Assembly (NCBI RefSeq): GCF_017114995.1 | Contig: NZ_JABXKL010000013.1 | Location: forward strand, 1 to 64,000 | Source of the DNA: Nostoc sp. NMS9 | GTDB taxonomy: Bacteria > Cyanobacteriota > Cyanobacteriia > Cyanobacteriales > Nostocaceae | Length of the DNA: 64,000 nt | Direction: 5' to 3' | Shown: positions 19,323 through 28,791 of the stretch, piece after piece | Layout: each line of letters begins with the position of its first letter | Position numbering within the stretch: the stretch's first letter is position 1 | The notes under the pieces: generated by a model | The model's database searches: none | What the model saw: only the letters and a program-made list of their open reading frames with translations | What the model was told of the DNA's origin: nothing | Made by a program: the position numbers and the translations under genes

Positions 19323-20663
19323 ATGTCTAAGTACGACTCCCATTTGAAATGTTCATTTTGTGGCAAGTCTCAAGAGCAGGTGCGTAAATTAATCGCAGGG
19401 CCGGGAGTCTACATCTGCGATGAATGCGTTGACTTGTGTAATGAAATACTAGACGAGGAGTTACTCGATACCAATGGTGCGGCAGCACAACCAGCACCAA
19501 GAGCAGAGCCACCTGAAAAACGGCGTACTCACTCTGCTAGTATTTCGTTTAATCAAATACCCAAGCCAAGAGAGATTAAAAAGTATCTAGACGAACACGT
19601 TATTGGTCAAGACGAAGCGAAGAAAGTTCTGTCAGTAGCTGTTTACAATCACTACAAGCGGCTGGCAGTCATTCAGTCTAAAGCCAGTGGCAAACCTGGG
19701 GCGGATGATGCGATAGAACTGCAAAAATCCAACATATTGTTAATTGGCCCGACTGGTTGTGGCAAAACTCTCTTAGCGCAAACCCTAGCGAAAATCCTCG
19801 ATGTACCCTTTGCTGTCGCTGATGCAACGACGCTGACGGAAGCGGGGTATGTGGGAGAAGATGTGGAAAATATCTTGCTGCGACTGTTGCAGGTGGCAGA
19901 TTTAGATATAGAGGAAGCGCAACGGGGAATTATTTACATTGACGAAATTGACAAAATTGCTCGTAAGAGCGAGAACACGTCAATTACCCGTGATGTTTCT
20001 GGCGAAGGCGTGCAGCAAGCCTTGCTGAAAATGTTAGAGGGAACGATCGCTAATGTACCACCCCAAGGAGGGCGCAAGCATCCTTATCAAGACTGCATCC
20101 AGATTGATACAAGTAATATATTGTTCGTCTGTGGTGGTGCCTTCGTGGGCTTAGAAAAGATTGTAGATCAGAGAGTTGGCAAAAAAGCAATCGGCTTTGT
20201 GCAACCGGGAGAAGGTCAATCGAAGGAGAAACGAGCAGCAGACACTCTTCGCCATCTAGAACCGGATGATTTAGTAAAATTTGGCCTGATTCCAGAATTT
20301 ATTGGGCGGATGCCAATGGTAGCAGTAGTAGATCCGCTAGATGAAGAAGCGCTGATGGCGATTCTCACACAACCACGTAGCGCCTTAGTGAAGCAGTACC
20401 AAAAGCTGCTGAAGATGGATAATGTCCAGCTAGATTTTAAAGCAGATGCTTTGCGAGCGATCGCTCAAGAAGCTTACCGCCGTAAAACTGGTGCGAGAGC
20501 ATTACGTGGTATTGTCGAAGAATTGATGTTGGATGTAATGTATGAGTTACCATCCCGTAAGGATGTGACGCGCTGTACAGTTACAAGGGAAATGGTCGAG
20601 AAGCGATCGACTGCCGAACTGATAATACATCCATCTTCACTACCGAAGCCAGAATCAGCTTAA
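19323..20663 (+). CDS. clpX: ATP-dependent Clp protease ATP-binding subunit ClpX
   Basis: The 446-residue AAA+ unfoldase recognises substrates and feeds ClpP. It has the N-terminal zinc finger (CSFCGK and CDECVDLC), Walker A GPTGCGKT, Walker B IIYIDEID, and sensor 2 in TGARALRG. The ClpP-docking IGF loop is present as AIGFVQPG. Its start is nine bases after clpP, so the two form an operon and match in stoichiometry. Confidence 0.97.
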   Translation: MSKYDSHLKCSFCGKSQEQVRKLIAGPGVYICDECVDLCNEILDEELLDTNGAAAQPAPRAEPPEKRRTHSASISFNQIPKPREIKKYLDEHVIGQDEAKKVLSVAVYNHYKRLAVIQSKASGKPGADDAIELQKSNILLIGPTGCGKTLLAQTLAKILDVPFAVADATTLTEAGYVGEDVENILLRLLQVADLDIEEAQRGIIYIDEIDKIARKSENTSITRDVSGEGVQQALLKMLEGTIANVPPQGGRKHPYQDCIQIDTSNILFVCGGAFVGLEKIVDQRVGKKAIGFVQPGEGQSKEKRAADTLRHLEPDDLVKFGLIPEFIGRMPMVAVVDPLDEEALMAILTQPRSALVKQYQKLLKMDNVQLDFKADALRAIAQEAYRRKTGARALRGIVEELMLDVMYELPSRKDVTRCTVTREMVEKRSTAELIIHPSSLPKPESA

Positions 20664-20746
20664 TAGTCATTAGTCATTGGTCAAAAAATAAGGAATAATA
20701 ACCATGTACCAGGGACTAATGACAACTGACAAAGGAAAAATGACTA
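20664..20746. repeat. AGTCATT/ACAAAGGA repeat spacer between clpX and the hydrolase gene
   Basis: The whole spacer is made of TAGTCATTAGTCATTGGTC-like units and their rough complement TGACAACTGACAAAGG. Its last units put GACAAAGGAAAAATG just before the next gene, so the repeat may supply the ribosome binding site. Confidence 0.65.
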
Positions 20747-21667
20747 ATGCCTTATATTAATGTTCGTGGCGTTGAGCATTACTACGAATGGATGAAAAAA
20801 CCATCCGGTTCTCTGGTAAAACCAGTGATGGTTTTCATGCACGGTTGGGCTGGTTCGGCTAGATATTGGCAAAATACTGCTGATGCTTTATCAGAGCAAT
20901 TTGATTGTTTACTCTACGATTTGCGGGGATTTGGCCGTTCTCGTGGAAAGCCAACCATCGCCCAAGCAAGTGAAGCTGTTGCTGAATCTGAGTCACCACA
21001 GGAAGAATCAGAGGCAATCAGAGAGTTAACCTATGAATTAGAGGAATACGCTGATGATTTGGCAGCTTTGCTAGATGGGTTGCATATTCAGCGTGTTTAT
21101 ATCCATGCTCATTCAATGGGTGCTTCTGTTGCCACTTTATTTTTTAACCGCTATCCCGAACGAGTAGAACGAGGAATTTTAACTTGTAGCGGTATTTTCG
21201 AGTACGATGAAAAATCGTTTAGTGCCTTTCATAAATTCGGTGGCTATGTAGTGAAATTCCGTCCCAAATGGTTAAGTAAAATTCCATTTGTTGACCGGAT
21301 GTTTATGGCCAGATTTTTATATAGTTCCATACCACATTCTGAACGGCAAGCTTTTTTAGAAGATTTTCTCGAAGCAGATTACGATGCGGCTTTAGGGACA
21401 ATTTTTACTTCAGTCAGTAAGGCTCAAGCTGAAGTGATGCCGCAAGAGTTTGCCAAGCTGACAGTGCCGACTCTACTGGTGGCGGGGGAGTATGACAAGA
21501 TTATTCCAGCCGAGATGGGGCGTCAAGCAGCTGCACTGAGTGACAAAGTAGAATTTGTGATGATTCCCAACACAGCGCATTTCCCAATGTTGGAAGATGT
21601 ACCAACTTATCTACAACGGATACAAGAGTTTTTGCAAATTAACACGCCAAAATCACAAGTGGGGTAG
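20747..21667 (+). CDS. Alpha/beta hydrolase
   Basis: The 306-residue protein has the alpha/beta hydrolase fold: oxyanion HGWAGSARYW, YDLRGFGRSRG, the nucleophile elbow HSMGAS with the serine, the acid region GEYDKIIP and the histidine in NTAHFPMLE. An insertion rich in glutamate (about residues 70-100) lies between the second and third motifs. The substrate is unknown. It follows clpX after a repeat spacer. Confidence 0.9.
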   Translation: MPYINVRGVEHYYEWMKKPSGSLVKPVMVFMHGWAGSARYWQNTADALSEQFDCLLYDLRGFGRSRGKPTIAQASEAVAESESPQEESEAIRELTYELEEYADDLAALLDGLHIQRVYIHAHSMGASVATLFFNRYPERVERGILTCSGIFEYDEKSFSAFHKFGGYVVKFRPKWLSKIPFVDRMFMARFLYSSIPHSERQAFLEDFLEADYDAALGTIFTSVSKAQAEVMPQEFAKLTVPTLLVAGEYDKIIPAEMGRQAAALSDKVEFVMIPNTAHFPMLEDVPTYLQRIQEFLQINTPKSQVG

Positions 21668-21738
21668 CTTGTTGTAAGCTTGAGTTTTTGATTGAGATAC
21701 TCGTTACCTGCTTTTGCGTCACGGTCAGTTCCAAGAAG

Positions 21739-22338
21739 TTATTTTCGGATAGCCTGCACAAATTCAGCAACAGCGTCGTACTGGTCAGGATGCCCAATAT
21801 ATTGCAGCAACAAAGCTGGGTCTAAATTCGGAAAGAAACCACTACGGTGTACTTCCTCATATTGGCCACTCGCATTTAAACAGAATATTTTTATCTGGTC
21901 AGATTTCCAGAACCAAACTTCAGGCACTTTCTTGGGTTTGTATAACTCTTTTCGGTTAATAGTGCCACTAGTAACAATAACTTCAATAACAATGTCTGGC
22001 GTTTTTTTATTGCTGCCAATGCAGTAAGATTCATCTGGTGTGCCAGAAGTATACCCAGGTTCTTCTAAAGTAAAACCACCAAGACTGTAGAACCGGATTC
22101 CCAACTCTCTCATGTAAGCTTCTAGCAAGTAGCAGAGAGTTCTTTTTACGTACTCATGTTTTTCACCAATGGGGGACATAATTTCTAATATTCCTGACAA
22201 ATAAGAGAGTCGGACATTGCGGTTGTCCTTTAGCTGTGCCTCAATAGCTTTGAATTCCTCCCATGAAACATCTGCGACGGTCACTAGTTTCTCTTGTATG
22301 GGATAGTTCAGAAGTGGGATGCTCATATCGCCTCTCAA
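21739..22338 (-). CDS. Uma2 family (DUF820) endonuclease-fold protein
   Basis: The 199-residue protein belongs to the PD-(D/E)XK-fold Uma2 family, which is greatly expanded in cyanobacteria. The signatures are VRLSYLSGILEIMSP, the GTPDESYCIG block and the TPDIVIEVIVTSG motif with the acidic and Glu residues, then the PEVWFWK strand. The function of the family is not established. A second member is at 43.4-44.1 kb. Confidence 0.85.
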   Translation of the reverse strand: MRGDMSIPLLNYPIQEKLVTVADVSWEEFKAIEAQLKDNRNVRLSYLSGILEIMSPIGEKHEYVKRTLCYLLEAYMRELGIRFYSLGGFTLEEPGYTSGTPDESYCIGSNKKTPDIVIEVIVTSGTINRKELYKPKKVPEVWFWKSDQIKIFCLNASGQYEEVHRSGFFPNLDPALLLQYIGHPDQYDAVAEFVQAIRK

Positions 22339-22459
22339 CAGTTTTAGATATACATCTACTTGATTGCTTCCACCAAACTAACGTAGGGTTGTATTTCCAC
22401 AATCATAATCCTGAGTTATTTGCTAGCTGTGTCCGTCTATGCCATTCTTACCCTTTGAA

Positions 22460-23443
22460 TTAACTTAAACCCAGTTCTCGTTTTAGCAAGTTAATCGAGT
22501 TAGCGCCAATATAATTTTCAACCTTAATCAGCTTTGGTGGACGAATAATATCTTCATCAGAGGCTTGCACGGCTGCTTGTACTGCCGCAAAACTGGCTTG
22601 GTCGCTTATGATGACCTCAGCCCGTTTAACCATAGCCTGAAGTTTATAGGCATCTTTTGGTTGTGAAGTCATCACCAATAGTTCATCACCCCGCAAACCG
22701 TGGAGGATCACTTCTGCGGCTCGTGCAATCCCGGAACTAAGGCTAACTATGCCAACACAGTTTTCTTTTGGTAGGGTTTTCAACAGGCTGAGTTCTTTGC
22801 TGTAGTCGTAGATATCGAGAGGAATTACTCGTGCAGCTTTTGGAGCTGCGATCGCTTCTACATTACTGATAAAATATCGACTTGTAACTACTGTCGCAGA
22901 GGTAGTTTTATCTAGCACAGCTGTTAATTCTTCCATTGCTACCAACTGTACTGGGATTTTTAGCGATCGTTCTAATTCATACACCATCAACTCACCAGCA
23001 CCCATATCATAAGATGGAACTGCAACCAGTACCCGCGCACTACAACGCAAGCGCCAGTCAATTTCCGCTAAAAATAGCTCTCTAGCTTGATTCAGCGAAC
23101 ATCCTTGGGAGAGCAACTCGTCAAGTGCTTGCTGGACAACTTGATATGCATCAGGATTTTGTTTGAGAATTGGTGATTGCAGCCTACTACCGCCCTCATG
23201 ACCTTGGGCACGAACATAAATACCTGAACCAGCCATACTTTCAACAAATCCGTCTTCCTCTAGTTGACGGTAAACCTTACTTATGGTATTACGATGTAAC
23301 CCCGTTTGCATTGCCAGCGCCCGTGTGCTTGGTAATTTGTAAGCAGGAGGATATTGCCGAGAAGCGATCGCAAATCGGATTTGATTAAACAGCTGGGTTG
23401 ATGCGGGAATTTCGCTGTCTGGCTGAATACGGAATTGAATCAT
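22460..23443 (-). CDS. GntR-family transcriptional regulator
   Basis: The N-terminal winged helix (about 15-75) reads QIRFAIASRQYPPAYKLPSTRALAMQ in parts, then TGLHRNTISKVYRQLEEDGFVES, the standard GntR DNA-binding signature. The C-terminal domain is not an aminotransferase and I do not recognise a ligand domain. I chose the ATG at 23443, seven bases after AGGAGG (23451-23456); a TTG at 23449 would sit one base from that site. It is divergent from the dienelactone hydrolase gene and may control it. Confidence 0.88.
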   Translation of the reverse strand: MIQFRIQPDSEIPASTQLFNQIRFAIASRQYPPAYKLPSTRALAMQTGLHRNTISKVYRQLEEDGFVESMAGSGIYVRAQGHEGGSRLQSPILKQNPDAYQVVQQALDELLSQGCSLNQARELFLAEIDWRLRCSARVLVAVPSYDMGAGELMVYELERSLKIPVQLVAMEELTAVLDKTTSATVVTSRYFISNVEAIAAPKAARVIPLDIYDYSKELSLLKTLPKENCVGIVSLSSGIARAAEVILHGLRGDELLVMTSQPKDAYKLQAMVKRAEVIISDQASFAAVQAAVQASDEDIIRPPKLIKVENYIGANSINLLKRELGLS

Positions 23444-23720
23444 CACCAAACCTCCTGAATACTAAGTGCTAATGAGTGCTGAGTTTTGGGTATTAAGTGT
23501 TGCTTTTATACTCAACACTTTTAACTCAGCCCTCCTTTTGTGACCAGCTACATTTGCTACATCTCAAATATGTTTATTTACATATAAAGTTGTTCTGATA
23601 CAAATTTCTAATGCGCTCACTATTGGTAATTGATAATTTAATTAAAAAAAAGCTGGGCATACTGGCATAGTTATATCAAATAAACACACGGCTAATCACA
23701 CAGCACTGGTAAAAATTATT
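23444..23720. promoter_or_regulatory. Divergent promoter region GntR / dienelactone hydrolase
   Basis: The gap holds an inverted-repeat-like set built on AGTGCTGAGTTTTGGGTATTAAGTG and ACTCAACACTTTTAACTCAG near 23462-23530. It may be a dispersed repeat or an operator. The good AGGAGG site for the regulator lies at its left end. Confidence 0.4.
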
Positions 23721-24461
23721 ATGACAGAGCAAGCAACAATTACCACAACGGTTAATCTTTTGCAAGATAATATTCAAGTGCCTGCTTATCTAGCAGAGCC
23801 AAAAGAATCTGGTTCTTACCCAGGAGTTGTAGTATTACAAGAGATTTTTGGTGTCAACGTTCACATTCGCGAAGTTACAGAACGGATTGCCAAACTTGGG
23901 TATGTAGCGATCGCACCTGCACTTTTTCAACGGATTGCTCCTAGCTTTGAAACCGGATACACACCCGAAGATATTGAAACGGGCAGAAGCTACGCCATGC
24001 AAACTCAAGCCTCAGAGTTATTGAGCGATATTCAACTAGCAATTGACTACCTCAAAAATCTGCCTCAAGTGAAAAAAGATGGTTTTGGCTGTATTGGCTT
24101 CTGCTTTGGCGGTCATGTCGCATATCTTGCAGCCACCTTACCAGATATTAACGCTACAGCTTCCTTCTACGGTGCTGGGGTTACTACCCGCACGCCCGGA
24201 GGTGGCGCTCCTACTGTCACCCGCACCAGAGAAATATCAGGTACTCTCTATGCCTTCTTTGGTACAGAAGATGCTAGCATCCCAGCCGAACAAGTAGATG
24301 AAATTGCAGCAGAGTTAGAAAAATATAAAATTCCTCATCGTGTGTTTCGCTACGATGGAGCTGATCACGGATTTTTCTGTGACCATCGCGCCAGTTATAA
24401 TCCTAAAGCTGCGGCTGATGCTTGGGAGCAAGTAAAACAACTCTTTGGTCAACTAAACTGA
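23721..24461 (+). CDS. Dienelactone hydrolase family protein
   Basis: The 246-residue alpha/beta hydrolase has a cysteine nucleophile in GCIGFCFGGH, an acid in GTEDASIP and a histidine in DGADHGFFCD, the Cys-Asp-His triad of dienelactone hydrolases. It starts with conserved YPGVVVLQEIFGVN. It may cleave lactones or esters; a role in aromatic catabolism is not supported, as no pathway genes are near. A proline/glycine insertion (TRTPGGGAPTVTRTR) lies before the acid. Confidence 0.92.
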   Translation: MTEQATITTTVNLLQDNIQVPAYLAEPKESGSYPGVVVLQEIFGVNVHIREVTERIAKLGYVAIAPALFQRIAPSFETGYTPEDIETGRSYAMQTQASELLSDIQLAIDYLKNLPQVKKDGFGCIGFCFGGHVAYLAATLPDINATASFYGAGVTTRTPGGGAPTVTRTREISGTLYAFFGTEDASIPAEQVDEIAAELEKYKIPHRVFRYDGADHGFFCDHRASYNPKAAADAWEQVKQLFGQLN

Positions 24462-24469
24462 AGCATACA

Positions 24470-24540
24470 CAGCCAAGTTAGTCATTGGTCATTGGTCATT
24501 GGTGAATAACAAAGGACAAATGACAAATGACAATCTAAAC
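24470..24540. repeat. GTCATTG heptamer repeat
   Basis: Three tandem TCATTGG units, then ACAAAGGACAAATGACAAATGAC, in the spacer before the S1 protein gene. Confidence 0.7.
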
Positions 24541-24582
24541 TTCAGTTGCACCATATCAAATAACAACTAATCTTCAAAAGTC

Positions 24583-25485
24583 ATGAATTCCGAATCGAAA
24601 CTTTCTCAAACAGCCAATTCGCCCTTTACAATGGACGATTTTGCCAAAGCACTAGAAAAACACGACTACCAATTTCAAAAGGGACAGATTGTACATGGCA
24701 AAGTTTTCCAACTTGACCATGATGGAGCCTATGTTGATATTGGTGGCAAGTCGTCAGCTTTTCTGCCGCGCGATGAGGCTTCTTTGAGAGCAGTTACCGA
24801 TTTATCGGAGGTGCTGCCATTGCAAGAGGAAATGCAGTTTTTGATTATCCGAGATCAGGATGCAGAAGGGCAAGTTACCCTTTCTCGAAAGCAGTTAGAA
24901 ATTCAGCACATCTGGGAACGACTGGCCGAAATGCAGGAAAATGCTCAGACTGTACAAGTACGGGTTATGGGTGTGAATAAAGGTGGTGTCACCGTCGATA
25001 TTCTTTCTTTGCGGGGATTTATCCCGCGATCGCACCTAGCCGAGCGTGATAATTTAGAAGCACTCAAAGGTCAAAATCTGACTGTGGGTTTTTTGGAAAT
25101 TAATCGTAACACCAACAAACTCATCCTTTCTCAACGTTTAGCAACTCGTTCTAGCAACTTTAGTTTATTAGAACTAGGTCAACTGGTAGAAGGTAAAGTT
25201 ACTGGCATCAAACCTTTTGGTGTATTTGTCGATTTAAGTGGGATGAGTGCCTTACTTCATATCAAGCAAGTAAGTCAAAAATTTATTGATTCTTTAGAAA
25301 AAGTATTTCAAGTTGGTCAGCCAATTAAAGCTGTAATTATTGACTTGGATGAGGGGAAAGGGCGGGTTGCTCTTTCTACCAGAGTTTTGGAAAACTTTCC
25401 TGGCGAAGTGCTAGAAAATTTCGATGAGGTCATGGCTTCAGCTGAGGCGCGTGCTAATAGAGCTAATAACAAAGTACCTGAATAG
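24583..25485 (+). CDS. S1-domain RNA-binding protein (cyanobacterial S1-type)
   Basis: The 300-residue protein has three S1 repeats: KGQIVHGKVFQLDHDGAYVDIG (about 37-105), the middle repeat VQVRVMGVNKGGVTVDI, and LVEGKVTGIKPFGVFVDLSG (about 195-265). Cyanobacteria carry two S1 homologues of about 300-330 residues instead of the six-domain E. coli protein. This one has a 30-residue lead before the first S1 domain and is probably the Rps1B type, involved in mRNA binding on the ribosome. Whether it is part of the 30S subunit cannot be told. Confidence 0.9.
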   Translation: MNSESKLSQTANSPFTMDDFAKALEKHDYQFQKGQIVHGKVFQLDHDGAYVDIGGKSSAFLPRDEASLRAVTDLSEVLPLQEEMQFLIIRDQDAEGQVTLSRKQLEIQHIWERLAEMQENAQTVQVRVMGVNKGGVTVDILSLRGFIPRSHLAERDNLEALKGQNLTVGFLEINRNTNKLILSQRLATRSSNFSLLELGQLVEGKVTGIKPFGVFVDLSGMSALLHIKQVSQKFIDSLEKVFQVGQPIKAVIIDLDEGKGRVALSTRVLENFPGEVLENFDEVMASAEARANRANNKVPE

Positions 25486-25628
25486 TTTTGAGGTGAGCTG
25501 CTTGCACAAAGTATAAATAGTGCATAGGCGTCGCCTGTTGTAGACATCGCACCTGCGGTATGTGGGATTAATCGGTCAATAGTGCCCAAAAAGTGATCAA
25601 AAATCCAAATTGTGGGTTATTTTACTAC

Positions 25629-25658
25629 TCCCCCTGCATCTATAAAGATGTGGGGGGA
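25629..25658 (+). terminator. Hairpin after the S1 protein gene
   Basis: TCCCCC and GCATCT pair with AGATGT and GGGGGGA around the loop ATAA. A similar CCCC-ACATCT-ACAA hairpin is at 28581-28612. It lies 140 bases past the stop and may end transcription. Confidence 0.6.
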
Positions 25659-25777
25659 TTGAAAATTGTGAAAACTTTTATTTAACAGACTATTTTATAG
25701 TACTTGGTCAAGTTAGTATCAAGGATTTTTGATATAGCGGTTCCCATTCAGATGCGGTACAACATTATATCGCGGGG

Positions 25778-26013
25778 TGTAGGGGCACGGCAGTGCGCAT
25801 TGGTGTCAACTTAAGCTGAAACTCCTTTAAAACCTCGTTTTCAGCCTCTTGCTGGAAATGCTGTTCCTGGTGGCTCTGCCGCCAGCAAGGGAGGCGGCAG
25901 CCCCAAGGACGGCATTCCCAGTCGGAGCAGGGGAACGAGACAATATCTAAAAGCTGGTTCTAGGCTGGCTTTCACGTTAAGTTGACACCAATGGACACTG
26001 CCGTGCCCCTACA
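25778..26013. repeat. Triple-nested inverted repeat, copy 1
   Basis: Outer arms: TGTAGGGGCACGGCAGTG (from 25778) and its complement ending at 26013. Middle arms: GGTGTCAACTTAA (25802-25814) and TTAAGTTGACACC (25977-25989). Inner arms: CTCGTT... from 25834 pairs imperfectly with ...GAACGAG ending at 25939. Each repeat sits at the dyad centre of the one outside it. The middle element is 188 bases long. The rest of the 862-base gap before the desaturase gene shows no gene. Confidence 0.8.
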
Positions 26014-26347
26014 GGTGTACCTCACTTTAGTAATTAGAAAATAAAGACTAAGTCCTTAATAAAAAAATTGCCTACTAATCTAAATTTAAGATACTAATAG
26101 TATCTAGCTAGAAATGTGGTTAAAAAATAATTTTATTTAACTTCAGATAACTTTCACTTTTAGCCACAGAATTTATTCTGAGGAAGACTGTAGGAAATGC
26201 CAAAATTATGCAATAGGTCTATCACAAAAATATTTTGTGTTAGGATTTAGATGCTTACCTACTTGTGAATTGAATTATTCCAGTTTAAAAACGCTACGAT
26301 TTACCGCAAAACTCTACTCAGTTAAATTATCTACCTGAAAATTCTTT

Positions 26348-27436
26348 ATGAATGTTAGTACCGATCAGACACTTATTCACCAGAAAATATATGCGAAAGA
26401 ATTACGTTTTCTGATGCCACCTGAAGCATTTATCGCCGATCCAAGTAAGTTAATTATCTTATTCATTAATCTGGCAATTTTGATTTTAGGCTGGATGATA
26501 GCGGCGCGGTTAGATTCTTGGTCGCCATATCTTTTATGGCTTTATCTACCTTTAAGCATCATTATGGGCAATAGCGTCGTTGTCTTACTATTTAGCACCC
26601 ACGATTTGATGCATGGTAGCGTAATTAAAAACCCCCGATTAATCTATATCATTAGCTTTCTAGGGTTAACAATGTTGTGGATGCCACCAACGTTATGGAA
26701 AGCAGTTCATAACAGAGTACATCATAATCACACTAATGATTTTGGCGACCCAGATCGCAATTACTTATATGAACAGTCTGCAACCTGGGGAAAATGGATT
26801 CAGGACTTATTTGTGCCTTCAACTGAAGTCAATCCTATATGGTTCATAGTGGGAATGACTTCTGCTTGGGGAGTACATACTTTTCGCAATCTGACATCTG
26901 TGCTGTTTTTCAATCATGAATCCGTCGATTATGTTCCTGCTGCATTTACAGTCAGTCCTAAAGATCGTCGAGCGATCGCAGGGGAATTATTGATGATGAT
27001 AATGATTCATTTAAGCATTCTAATCTATCTGCAATTTGAACCCATAAAACTCATACTTGGTTACTTTTTACCTATTGCAATTGGCTATGGTGGAATAATT
27101 TTTTATATTTATACAAATCATTTACTTTGTAGGATGACTAGCGTTAATGATCCACTTATTAATAGTATGTCTCTCCGGGTTTATAAAATATTTGACCTGT
27201 TGCATTTAAATTTTTCTCACCATACTGAGCATCATATTTTTCCAGGAATGAACTCTGACTATTATGTTGTAGTTAGGGATTTGTTAGAAACTAACTATTC
27301 TAAAAGCTTTAATTTATTGGATGCTGGGGACGCTTGGTATTTGCTACTGAAAACTCCCCGCCATTACAAAGATGAAAATACTCTTACAGATTGGTCAGGA
27401 AAAGAGTCTGTTCCTTGTCCTACAAGCGACAATTAA
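26348..27436 (+). CDS. Membrane fatty acid desaturase
   Basis: The 362-residue membrane protein has the three histidine boxes of the desaturase/hydroxylase family: HDLMH (about 97), HNRVHHNH (about 135) and HHTEHH (about 305), which bind the di-iron centre. Four or more hydrophobic segments lie at about 30-75, 95-115, 215-235 and 240-260. It probably inserts a double bond or hydroxyl group into membrane lipids using ferredoxin. The box spacing differs from DesA-D, and the substrate is open. Its 5' region is long and AT-rich. Confidence 0.88.
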   Translation: MNVSTDQTLIHQKIYAKELRFLMPPEAFIADPSKLIILFINLAILILGWMIAARLDSWSPYLLWLYLPLSIIMGNSVVVLLFSTHDLMHGSVIKNPRLIYIISFLGLTMLWMPPTLWKAVHNRVHHNHTNDFGDPDRNYLYEQSATWGKWIQDLFVPSTEVNPIWFIVGMTSAWGVHTFRNLTSVLFFNHESVDYVPAAFTVSPKDRRAIAGELLMMIMIHLSILIYLQFEPIKLILGYFLPIAIGYGGIIFYIYTNHLLCRMTSVNDPLINSMSLRVYKIFDLLHLNFSHHTEHHIFPGMNSDYYVVVRDLLETNYSKSFNLLDAGDAWYLLLKTPRHYKDENTLTDWSGKESVPCPTSDN

Positions 27437-27867
27437 AAAGCTGACTTTTCACGGTATCTGGAAAACCTCTCTCTAAATCTCTCTCCTAAAAGGAGAGAGA
27501 CTTTGAATTTTCCTCCTTCTTGAAGCGGAAAAGGGGTTAGGTTTTTAACTGTTTTTCCACATAACGTGAAAAAACAGTTAAAAACGACTCTTGCAAATGA
27601 ATGCGCTGCTAGATACCGAGGATTTTGCAAGAAATATCGACCACAGGCAAAGCCAGACAAAAGAAACCACTGTGGGAGCCGCCTGTTAGCAGGAATGAAG
27701 ATTATGAGCTTTTACTTTCTCAAACCCCAGTTTGCTTTCTCATTTCAGTGTTTTCCGCAAGCAAAATGGCATTTGACTTACTGATTTCGGTGTTTTCCGC
27801 AAGCAATATGCTTGATTGCTGACTCATTCCAGCAATTCACATACTTGTGACAACTATTCCTTTGAGA
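27437..27867. other. Repeat-rich intergenic region
   Basis: The 431-base gap holds a pyrimidine-rich dispersed repeat (CTCTCTCTAAATCTCTCTCC and AGGAGAGAGACT), a strong hairpin at about 27539-27583, and a 42-base tandem duplication at 27742-27822. Small frames here are repeat-borne and not called. Confidence 0.55.
27539..27583. terminator. Strong hairpin after the desaturase gene
   Basis: GTTTTTAACTGTTTTTCCAC pairs with GTGAAAAAACAGTTAAAAAC with one bulge and a short loop (ATAAC). The A/T flanks make it suitable as a bidirectional terminator. Confidence 0.7.
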
Positions 27868-28056
27868 TTACTTTTCTCTATCTTTATCTAATGCTTCCTG
27901 GATTGCACGACGGCAAAACTCTGGAGGATCATCTTTGCTGGATAGTTCTTCCTTCATAGTTTTTGTAACACGTAAGTTAAGACGCTCACTTAAAGGTTCT
28001 TCCCTCTCTGATTTAAATGGTTTTAAATTTTCTGAATGACCTTTAGGGTTAGGCAT
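27868..28056 (-). CDS. Small ribbon-helix-helix-like protein
   Basis: The 62-residue protein starts MPNPKGHSENLKPFK and continues LNLRVTKTMKEEL and PPEFCRRAIQEALDK. The strand LNLRVT followed by two helices fits a ribbon-helix-helix DNA-binding or antitoxin-like domain, and similar small proteins are frequent in cyanobacteria. No toxin gene lies beside it. It is divergent from the SAP-like gene. Confidence 0.65.
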   Translation of the reverse strand: MPNPKGHSENLKPFKSEREEPLSERLNLRVTKTMKEELSSKDDPPEFCRRAIQEALDKDREK

Positions 28057-28185
28057 TTATGTAGAAATATAAATATAATTTGAATCACTGGTAGGCAGCA
28101 GATTAAATTGTTTTTTAGTGGTTGCTACAACTTGCCGGAAGTACAACCACCAATATCCAATTTCAAAAATGGACACTACTATTTT

Positions 28186-28563
28186 ATGTTCACGCGTTCC
28201 GAACTTGAAATCAAGACTATTAAAGAATTACGCGACTTGTGTCGTAGATACGGCATCAAACCAACTGGGAATGCAGGATACAAAACCTCGTACATCGTAA
28301 CTCTGATGGCATTTCCACTTTTAGCGCTGCAACAAATGAAGCAAGGTAAAGGGTTAAAATTCCCTAACTTTAACGCTATCCAGGTAATCAGTTCTGCTAT
28401 AGATGAGATGAATTCACCCACAGATGAGCAAGCAGCACTAATTCGGATAACTTTAGAGGGCAGGAAAATGAGCTATCCTGACCGATATGACCAGGAGAAC
28501 CTGCTGAATTTGCACAAGGCTAAGATGTCGCTTGAACAATCTATTGACTTGTTGAGCCAGTAA
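28186..28563 (+). CDS. Small SAP-like protein
   Basis: The 125-residue protein begins MFTRSELEIKTIKELRDLCRRYGIKPTGNAGYKTSYI, which matches the helix-extended-loop-helix SAP nucleic-acid-binding motif in its first 40 residues. The rest is helical (PTDEQAALIRITLEGR, NLLNLHKAKMSLEQSIDL) and unknown. I used the ATG at 28186: the longer frame begins with a TTG at 28108 and adds residues unlike the domain start. Confidence 0.6.
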   Translation: MFTRSELEIKTIKELRDLCRRYGIKPTGNAGYKTSYIVTLMAFPLLALQQMKQGKGLKFPNFNAIQVISSAIDEMNSPTDEQAALIRITLEGRKMSYPDRYDQENLLNLHKAKMSLEQSIDLLSQ

Positions 28564-28580
28564 AACTAATCCTATTACTC

Positions 28581-28612
28581 TATCCCCTACATCTACAAAG
28601 ATATAGGGGATA
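28581..28612 (+). terminator. Hairpin with T-run after SAP-like gene
   Basis: TATCCCCTA (28581-28589) pairs with TAGGGGATA (28604-28612), followed by ATTTTTAA. It is a good intrinsic terminator 17 bases after the stop codon. Confidence 0.75.
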
Positions 28613-28791
28613 ATTTTTAAAGTATTAAAATGAATAAGGTGTGACTTATTGGTATGAGAATATCTTGAGCATGGTAACAAAGTATAAAAATATGCTCATA
28701 TCTCTATTTAAGTATTGCTCAATGGATTTTGAGCATATATTGAGCATTTTGACAACTATAAACGCTGTAACTATTCAATTTAGGTATTTAT

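Noticed and set aside
27433..27822. Several 65-75-codon frames on both strands
   Set aside because: They overlap each other, hairpins and a 42-base duplication, and look like repeats.
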